DNA of 17,137 nt from Baffinella frigidus (taxonomy: Eukaryota > Cryptophyceae > Cryptomonadales > Baffinellaceae), in assembly GCA_026770585.1 (NCBI GenBank), contig MU646611.1, positions 385,478-402,614 on the forward strand, in the 5' to 3' direction. Every line of letters starts with the position of its first letter. The first letter of the stretch is position 1. The notes beneath the pieces are model-generated. The model worked only from the letters and a program-made list of their open reading frames with translations. It was not told the DNA's origin and searched no databases. The position numbers and the translations under genes are program-made. This document shows positions 1 through 9,200 of the stretch, one piece after another.

Positions 1-289
1 TTCTTCTTCTTCTTCTTCTTCTTCTTCTTCTTCTTCTTCTTCTTCTTCTTCTTCTTCTTCTTCTTCTTCTTCTTCTTCTTCTTCTTCTTCTTCTTTTTCT
101 TCTTCTTCTTCTTCTTCTTCTTCTTTTTCTTCTTCTTCTTCTTCTTCTTCTTCTTCTTCTTCTTCTTCTTCTTCTTCTTCTTCTTCTTTTTCTTCTTCTT
201 CTTTTTCTTCTTCTTCTTTTTCTTCTTCTTCTTCTTCTTCTTCTTCTTCTTCTTCTTCTTCTTCTTCTTCTTCTTCTTCTTCTTCTTTA
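1..289. repeat. (TTC)n microsatellite
   Basis: This is an almost uninterrupted TTC tract of about 95 units, with a few TTT interruptions near 95, 125, 190, 205 and 220. It lies at the window edge and probably within an intron upstream of exon 348-394. The sequence just after it (ATTACTCTCGATACAGGTCC) recurs at 4842-4861 beside only three or four TTC units. Confidence 0.97.
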
Positions 290-347
290 TTACTCTCGAT
301 ACAGGTCCTACACAGGCCCTTAATCCTCGAGTTGAGTGATACAATAG

Positions 348-394
348 GCTATACCCGCTTCGGGACGTATATCGTCTCCGCGACGCAGTTGGGG
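348..394 (+). CDS. Exon 1: IPT-0 strand before the central Pro
   Basis: This 47-base exon begins after ATACAATAG and ends before gtgaac. It supplies two bases completing a codon and then YTRFGTYIVSATQLG, ending in phase 0. The peptide has the alternating hydrophobic pattern that precedes the C-x-x-P position in the other domains here (for example SASRVLCPTP in exon 10), although the cysteine itself is absent. A second copy at 494-527 repeats GTY-VVSSTQLG with half of its codon changes synonymous, which supports coding. The acceptor is weak in pyrimidines, so the 5' boundary is uncertain. Confidence 0.5.
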
Positions 395-3300
395 GTGAAC
401 CCGGATCCTGAACCTAAACCGGCGAACCGAAACCCCAAACCTAAAGGAGGTGCGTCGCATCAGTCCTATAGCAGTTTTCACATCTGTTGGCCACGGGACG
501 TATGTCGTGTCCTCGACTCAGTTGGGGGTGCGTCACATTCGTCCTATATTTAGAGCGGTTTTCACCTCTGTTGGCCACAGAAAATAATGATATACTGGCA
601 AAAGTTGAGGATACTGATACTGATCCAAGAGTTGTCAATACCGCTGTACCAGCCTTCCGCTTCCCGATACCTCAACCCTAATCTCTAAACCTTGATCCCT
701 ATGCACGCCCCGCACCCTCACCTCGCAGCGCGCAACGCTCAACCCTCGGCCCAAAACCCACACCCTAAACCGTTCGCCCTATTCCAGCCCTAAACCCCAA
801 GCGCTGAACCCTAACCCCAAACCCATGAACCCTAAACCCTAGAATGAACCCTAACCCCGCAACCGTTCACCCTCCTCCAGGCGGGTGGAGCACAGCCCTA
901 ACCCCCAAACCCTAACCCCTAACCCCTAACCCCTAATCCCTAACCCCTAGCCTGAACCCTATCTTCGAACCCTTCCCCATGCGAGCGGACCACTACGGGC
1001 CACGGTCCCGGCAGTAAGGTTGCGGGGTTCTTGAACCCTGAACTCTAACCCCACTCCTCCAGGCTAGGCCTAAACCCTAAATGCGGAACCCTGAACCCTA
1101 CCCCCACTCCTCCAGGCGGGCGGACCATAGCCCAAAACCCTAAACACAGAACCCTGAACCCCAACCCCACTAAACCCTAAACCCTGAATCTTAACCAGGC
1201 GGGCGGAAATATGCGGGTGACGGTCCCGGCAGTCACTTGTGCGATCAAAATGTCTGTGCGTGATCTAAACATCGATGCGTGGTCCACACGTCTATGCGCC
1301 GACGCAGAACCCTGAACCCTAACATTTCCCAGGCGGGTGGGCCACTGCGGGCGACGGTCCCGGCAGTAACATCAGTCGCGTCCGTCCGCGTCGAGGCACC
1401 CTCCCCGATCAAACCCCAATCCCCAAAGCCGGAACCCCAAAGCCTTACCCTCAACCCCCAACCCCCAACTTCCAAAACCCCAACCCCAACCCCAACCCCC
1501 AAAACCCCAACCCCAACCCCAACCCCCAAAACCTTAACCCCACTTCCAAGCCCCAAACCCCAAACCCCAACCTCCAAACCCCAAACCCCAAACCCTAATT
1601 CCTAACGCCTAACGCCTAACGCCAAACGCCTAACGCCTAACGCCTACAGCCTAAAACCTGAACCCTAAAGCCTGAAGCGTGAAGCCTAGGTCCTGCTGAG
1701 ACACAGCCTCAGTGGGGGTGGTGCACACATGGTGTCACGCCGTGTTGATAGGAATAATGGTCTAGCGTTGTTAGCAATTAAGGTCTTGTGGTAGTACTAA
1801 TAACGTGTTGGAGGTAATACAGGTATCATGGTAGTAATAACGGTCCGGATGGCCTCGCGTGGCGAACTCCCAAACCCTAAACCCTAAAATCCAACCACCA
1901 ATCCAGATTTCCTTCAACGGACAATCCTTCTCGCGCGGCCTTGCGGATTTTGCATTCTTCAAAGCCCCGACCGTCTCCTCCGCGTTTCCGCAGACTGTAC
2001 ACCCTAAACCCCAAACCCTCAACCCAAAACCCTGAACCCTAAACCCTAAACCTTAAATCCTGAACCCTAAACCCTAAACCCTCAACCCTAAATCCTGAAC
2101 CCAAACCCCTATACCCTATACCCTAAACCCTAAACCCTAAACCCTAAACCCCAAACCCCAAACCCTGGACCCTGAACCCTAAACCCTGAACCCTGAACCC
2201 TAAACCCTACACCCCAAACCTAAAACCCTACACCCTACACCCTAAACCCTAAACCCTAAACCCTAATTCCTACACCCCAAACCCCAAACCCCAAACTCTC
2301 AACCCCAAACCCGAGACCCCAAACCTAAAACCCTAAACCCTACACCCTAAACCCTAAACCCTAAACCCTAATTCCTACACCCCAAACCCCAAACCCCAAA
2401 CTCTCAACCCCAAACTCTCAACCCCAAACCTCACACCAGGTGCCAAATGCGGGGCTGACAACAGTGCTCGTGACGGGGAAGGATTTCCCGGCGGATTCCC
2501 CGCAGCATGGGGTCTGGTGCAAGTACCTCGTCTCAGGTATTATTATCAACAACATCACCAATAATAATAATGTGAAAACACAAAAAATAAGCCCGTTGCC
2601 GAACGCGGGGCTGACAACAGTGCTGGTGACGGGGAGGGATTTCCCGGCGGATTCCCCGCAGCACGGCGTGTGGTGCAAGTACCTCGTCTCAGGTGACTAT
2701 TTATATTACATATTTTTATCATCATCATCATCATCATCATTATTGTTTTGATGAATATTATTCTAATGATCACCACGATATTAGCATTATTATCATGGTA
2801 CTAATGATGATACTCATATTAAAATAATATATAAAGAGCCATTATTTTTTGCCGTGGCAGAGTCCCGCCCACTGTCGAATGGGGAGATGTCTCTCCAGTG
2901 CTGAGCCTGTACGGGTCAGTGTCCGTCCTGTTATCAGGACGGGACGTTTCCTTTAGAGAGAGAGAGCCGGTTGTTAAACACTAACAGGAGTGCGGGGGTG
3001 CATGAGGCAACTGCACAAAAGCCCTTGGTGTTTGCCGTGCCAGCGCCCCCCACTGTCGATCCAGGAGATGTCTGTCTGCTGCTGAGCACGGGTGAGTGTC
3101 CGTCCTGTTATCAGGACGGAACGTTTCCGTCAGAGCCGCGCCAGAACATACGTGGGATTTTCATACACACACTCGTTCGCGCTAAAAGTGTTGAGATGGC
3201 TCATCGTGGTACAGATTCTTAGAATTCCGCATGGCAAGTGCTCTAAATCTCAACACTTTTGGCGTGTTTCCCAGGTAGAATCAACTTTACTCGACGATCG

Positions 3301-3900
3301 TGTAGTGAAAGGAAATTTCCACTTGTGACCTGGCGTGGAGAGCCGGGTGTGAAACACTGACGGGAGTTCTCTGGGTGCAGGCGTCAACTACGCCGTGAGC
3401 GGCTCGCGCTCCTCCCCCACCACGGTGCTTCCCTCCTTCCTCTTTTTTATTCTATGCGACCTCGAATTTTGAGACGTCCCCCTTGATATGAGACCCTCCC
3501 CACGGTATTGTCCCTCCCACCTGCTTTCATGAAAGTTGATTGGCTACCCATAAAACCACGAAACCCTGAGTGTTACCGGTCGGAATCCCCTCCTACCCCC
3601 ACCAGCATTCTGGTCTGCTCTCACGCCTCTCCATGCACTGCCCCTCCCCTCCGCCGATCCCCACGTCACGGCGACGATCTCCATACTGGTGATGTCCTGA
3701 TGCACGTGGACGACACTCAACAGCCCGTACCCCCTCGCCCTTCTTGCAGGTGGTCTGCGACACGCCCGTCGTCCCCGTCCCAGGAACGGCAGTCACAGCG
3801 GAGCTCCGCCTGAGCTTCAACTACGAGGTGATTTTCTCTCTCTCTCTCTCTCTCTCCCTCTCTCTCTGTCTGTCTGTCTGTCTGTCTGCCTGTCTGTCTC

Positions 3901-3933
<33 letters not shown>

Positions 3934-3934
3934 T

Positions 3935-3977
<43 letters not shown>

Positions 3978-6230
3978 GCCTGTCTTCGCCTGTAGTTTCA
4001 GGTAATCGTCAATTTTCGTTGGCAGAAAGGCACACGGTTGGGACATACTAGTCGCGTGGCTGGATTCCGCTCTGCAACACCCTGGATTCCGCGATTTATG
4101 GGTTTCCAATCAACTCCTTATTCGCAGGGGAACCCTAAACCCTCAACCCCAAACCCTCAACCCTAAACCTTCAACCCTAAACCCTAAACCCTAAACCCTA
4201 AACCTTGAAACCTTGAACTAGGGGAATCCCGGGCCGAACTACAGCGAGTTGCTGAGCGTGGCGTTCTATCCGGCACCGACGGCTGTCAACGTCGCGCCGC
4301 GTGTCGTGGCTAATGTACTCTCCCTAGCTGTGCCTCACTCGGGTTGACCGACTATTCCCAAGTTGACATGCTGATTTCGCGGTACGAATTCGTCAACTTT
4401 GGAGCAGAAAATAGCCCGGGGTCACCAAGGTGGTGATCTCAAATAGACGGAGGTAGAGCTAGAGGTCCGCGCTCGAAGAGGGTTTGGGGTTGGGGGCTCT
4501 GGCCTGCAGAGCGTAGCGGCACGCTTAGAGTTGAGGGTCTAGGGTCCCTATAGTTTAGGGTCTAAGGCCTCTATAGTTCATGCGTTTTATCCGGAGCCGA
4601 CGGCTGTCGACGTCTCGCCGCGCGTCGTGGTCAATGTACAATACCCTAAACCATAAACCCTAAACCCTAAACCCTGAACCATACGCTCCAAACCCTAAAC
4701 CCTAAACCATAAACCCTGTACCCTGAGCCATAAACCATAAACCCTAAACCCTAGACCCCAATGCAATGTAACCCCCACCTGGACCCCGCGCCGATACCCG
4801 TCCTCTCATGCCAACCATATTGATAACTTCTTCTTCTTGTTCATTACTCTCGAAACAGGTCCTAGGTAACCATTGATCATACTTAGATTTGTCAACGATC
4901 TCACCACATAGTTTCAACCCGTTTGTAGGTGGGTTCATTCGTTGCCAGCAAGTACAAGTCATAGTCTGAACCCGCGACACCGATGACTTGAGAGGGCGGG
5001 ATGCACCTCAAGATGAGCGGCACAGGTATTACTCGAAATTGAGCTCTCGAGTGAACTCGGCGCTGACTTTTGAGTAACCCCTGTACTTCAGGTCGGAGGC
5101 ACGACGCTGACGATCACGGGAGCAAGCTTCCAGAACACAGCCGAAAAGCGCCACATTGTTGCTGCAGCGGGCTATTTATTTTCTGTGAGTTTCTGATACA
5201 AATCTGGGGAGCAAATCCGGAGAACCAACTTTAGACAAATTTTTACTTGTGACCTGGCGTGGGAGCAAGATTTCTCGTCAGGAAACACAATAGTTAATGC
5301 ATTCTCTGAGACACACCTGGGGGCGGCACGGCAGGTGGGAGCAACGACGCTGACAATCACGGGAGCAAGCTTCCAGAACACGGTCGAGAAGCTCCAGTGT
5401 CACTTCTCCACCGGACAGGTTACGACCCCCACTGCTGTTGAGTAATCACAGCCTCGTGATTAGTCAACATGTTGACTAATCAGACACGGCTGTTGCTACG
5501 CGATGCTCACTGGGAACCCGAACCAACTTTTGGAGAACCCGAAACGACTTTTGGAAGACTTTGTAAAAGAGGGGTAAAGGAACTGGGCCGTGCATCTATT
5601 GGCGACGAAAATAATAAAACACGGGCAAAATTGACGATTTAGTACTAGCATGGTCAACTTTTGCCATTATTTTCTCCTGGCGAACCGATCCGAAAACCGC
5701 TCTACGGTGCTAACACGGACATGACCCATCCCAGCTCCCCCTCGTCAGCCGCGCCGCATTTTCCGAGAACGAGAGTGTGCTGACCCTGGCACGGTGTCCC
5801 TTCGTCACCTGTTCCGCCAGTCCTGTCTGAGCGTCCCACAGGATCTCATGTGGAAACACTTTTAATTTATAAGATTAAATTCAATCAAAATTACTACACA
5901 TTTGCTTGAATATTACTAATAAAGATCGTTATGTGTAGTAAATTTCATTGAACCAAGTTTGTAAATTCAAAGTGTTTCCATATGAGACCACCGCTGACAC
6001 GGACAGGTTATGGGCGAACAGGTTACGGTCGCGACATCACGTGACCGCCTCGCACAGTCACGTGACCGCCTCGCTCTCGTGTACCCACACGGGGGACTAC
6101 GGAGCCCCCCTCCAGAATCTGAAGGTCACGTGAACAGGTTACGGTCGCGACGTATGCGAGCGCGTCGCGCGTGCTCTGCCCGACGCCGCTGAATACGCCC
6201 GAGACCGTCGCCATGCAGGTGCGTTGTTGC

Positions 6231-6263
<33 letters not shown>

Positions 6264-9200
6264 CAGGTGGAGGGAGAGAGAGAGGGGAGAGAGAGGTAGA
6301 GAGAGGGAGAGAGAGACAGACGCCGGCCAGCACCAACGCGACCGTCGGCGCACGAACCCTAAACTCAACACTCTCAACCCATCCCCCTGAGTTGTCGAAT
6401 TGGCGACAGAACCGCCACCTCTCTGAAACGACACCGGCTCTCCCTCAGCATTGCTGTGGACTGCTCCAACACGCCCACCCTCAGCGTCTACTCTGCCTCA
6501 TTGGGTTGACCGATGTTGATTTACGGCAAACGGTGACGGATCTGTACCACAGACGGGAATCAACCTCGAAGAGACCAGATTCACTCAGGCGGAGCTAGGT
6601 ATTGAGCGCCGCCCCCCGGCACGAGTCAACTCGCGGAGCTTTCTAACGGCCGTTAGTCGACTTTAGGACTTGGGAGAAGGTTCCTTTGATCCGAACTTTT
6701 CTAACAATCACCGAACCAGGTGTGCGTGACGCTCAACGCGCTCGACTGTTCCAACACGCTCCCGCTCAGCGTGTACTCTGCCTCGACCTTCGCCCCCGGT
6801 GTCGGGCCCGTGCGAGGCGCCACCAGCATCAACGTCACTCTCAACGCTGCGTTCACCGTCGGGGAGGTATGGAAACCTATCCCTTATCTGCCGAAGCATT
6901 TGAAGCATTTGCACGATACCATTTGAATCATCGTTTTGCTCTCTTAGGGGTGAGTTTTGTGCCATGTTAAAGCTGAATCGAGGCTAAGGTAGCAACTTCC
7001 AACGTTAAGATAGCACCGAGTTCGCCCCCCGCTGTCGGGCCCGTGCGTGACGCTACCAGCATCAACGTTACTCTCAACTCCGCGTTCGCGGTCGGAGAGG
7101 TAAATCAAAGCCTGAACGTGGTTGTAGACAGGGTGAAGGTTCTGAACAGGGTAAAATTTCCCCCACCGTTGTGGAAATTGGAGCCGTCGAAGCCTTGGCT
7201 GTTGGACCCGTGCGGTGCGCTACAAGTATCAACGTCACTCCGAACGCTGCTTTCACCGTCGGAGAAGTGCAGATAGAGAGTCAATTTATTGTGGAGAGGT
7301 GGGCACCGTGTTTCTGCTCTTTTTGTTCTCTCTGTCATCGTTTCAGTTTCCTTTGGCGCCACATTTTCAGTGCACTGTGTTGTTCCGTCTGTGCGGCACC
7401 GTGTGGGGCGCGACGCCCCGCACCAACGTCACCTTGAACGCTGTGTTCACCGTCGGGGACGTGCACTTCCTCTCGCTCCTCGTTTTGTTCTCCCTGTTCT
7501 CGTTTCAGCCTCCAGTTCAGTGTACTCTTTCCTCCCGTCTGTGAGGGTCACACGGCGTCGCTCCAGCTACACATTCTCCACAAAAATGGATACAGTCTGC
7601 CCATCACTCGACCACGGTGGAGTGATGGGTAGTATGTATTGATACATACTGACCATCACGCCACTCCGTTCAGGCCGGGTGCGGTTCCTACTCCGACTCA
7701 CCGGTTAACAAAGTTCCTGCGGAGTCCCTGTGTGGCCCCTGTGTGCGTCAGGTATTCATACCCCACAAATGATCGATACGATCTGACCATCAATCCACGA
7801 CGTTCAGGCTGGGTGCGGGTCCTTCTCCGACTGCGTCATCTGCTTCTTCGTCGGGTCTTTCCCCCTCCCACCCTGTACGAAATTTGAGCCATTGAATGGC
7901 TCAAGTGGGGAGTATGCACCTCCCCCTTCTTACCAAACACCAGCGCCCCTCATCTTCTATGTTCAACGTTTAGCGTAGGCGTACTGCATGAAGATGCGCC
8001 CCACAGAGGGGAGACTTCTCCGACTGCGTCATCTGCTTCTTTGTCGGGTCTGCGCCCTCCCCTCCTTGCATCACAACACCAAGATCTTGCCAAACACCAG
8101 CGCCTCTCCCATAGCTTGAACACACGCGCCCCTCCTCTTTCGTCAACACCCTCCGCCCCCATGCCAAACACTAGCGGCCCTCCCCTCTCTGCAACACCAG
8201 CACTCCACCCTTCGTCTCCCTCTCCAACTGCGTCATCTCCTTCTTTGTCGGGTCTGCCACCCCCCCTCCCTGCCAAACACCCTGGATCCCGGATAAATAC
8301 AGCCAGGTTAATAGGGTAACGGACTGAAATTGGGGTAGTTGGGTGTTGACTACGGTAGGCCGAAGGAGCCTAGGAAGGCTCCTACGAAACACCCGGGCCT
8401 AGGGCCCCTACGGCCGACGTTCAGGCTGGGTGCGGGTCCTACTCCGACTGCGTCATCTGCTTCTTTGTCGGGTCTGCCCCCCCCCCCACCCCTCTCTCTT
8501 CCCCTCCCTGCAACACCAGCGCCCCTCCCGCTGTCGAGCGTGGAGGGAACACCTTAAAATCAAAGACTTTCACCTGGAAGCCAAGGCCGGATTCCGGCCC
8601 TGCCTGCCTTGTATGTACCGAGTTCGCTCAAGATCGGTCTTCTTTTGTGAGTATTAGCGTAGGTGTTCTGCATGACGATGCGTCCCAGAGAGGGGCGACT
8701 TCTCCGACTGCGTCAGCTGCTTCTTCGTTGGTTCTACCCTTTCCCCTCCCACACACTGCGCTCCCTGCAACACCTGGTCCAGGGTTGCTTCAGGGGGAAA
8801 ACCCCGACTTGCGGGACACCCTGGATGACGGACAACAAATTCAAACAAGACTAATTTTGAGTTGATTCAAATTGCAGGTCCGTAGCAGACTACCGAGGAC
8901 GGACGCTCTTCCTGGACGGGGCGACGGTCGGGTGCGAGACGCCGCAGTTCTTCTCTGGAGAGCAATCCCTGCGGATATCGCTCAACGGCGGTGCGTGCCC
9001 CCCGCTTTCTACTGTCTCATTCTATGTGGGCTCTGTCTCTGTCTCAGTCCCTCCGACCTCTGTCTCTGTCTCAGTCTCAGACCTCTGTCTCTGTCTCAGT
9101 CTATTTGGGCTCACCAATGTGGTGAGCCTGGGCTCTTTTCCGCCCCAAAGTTGGCTGGTTTGAAACGGGAAGCCAGCTAGTCAACCTGAGAATAGTCGGT

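Larger units (their letters stand above)
660..1700 (+). repeat. Degenerate telomere-like repeat block in introns 1 and 2
   Basis: CCCTAAA, CCCTAACC, CCCTGAA and CCCCAAA units with frequent substitutions fill most of this stretch, C-rich strand on plus. It is interrupted by short non-repeat islands, five of which are copies of exon 2. Near 1590-1640 the unit changes to CCTAACG. The stretch reads open on plus at 1279-1605 only because the repeat lacks stops. Confidence 0.9.
3534..4115. repeat. Inverted-repeat pair enclosing exon 7
   Basis: 3534-3588 and 4062-4115 are inverted copies of about 55 bases with scattered mismatches (AGTTGATTGG, ACCCATAAA, GTGTT and CGGAATCC are shared). They could be the ends of a 580-base element or two separate MITE copies in opposite orientation. 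Exon 7 and a CT/CTGT microsatellite lie between them. Confidence 0.6.

Noticed and set aside
332-553. 73-codon open frame as a small gene
   Set aside because: Only the 348-394 part fits the IPT chain. The rest covers a tandem duplicate in a different frame.
1279-1605. 108-codon open frame ending in PTPTPKTP repeats
   Set aside because: The second half is translated telomere-like repeat. Only the AGGPLRATVPAV part (exon 2) is kept.
660-2430. A true chromosome end or subtelomere
   Set aside because: The repeats are degenerate, occur in more than ten blocks and are interrupted by in-frame exons of one gene, so they are interstitial.
3717-4109. Long minus-strand open frame rich in DRQT
   Set aside because: Produced by the CTGT/CT microsatellite, which has no stops in this frame; no protein family pattern outside it.
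5719-6218. Fusion of the 5735 exon into the main gene model
   Set aside because: Exon 9 to exon 10 already completes IPT-2, and the donor is weak; kept only as a candidate cassette.
8041-8319. 92-codon Pro/Ser-rich open frame
   Set aside because: Low-complexity C-rich intronic repeat; no phase-compatible link to neighbouring exons was found.
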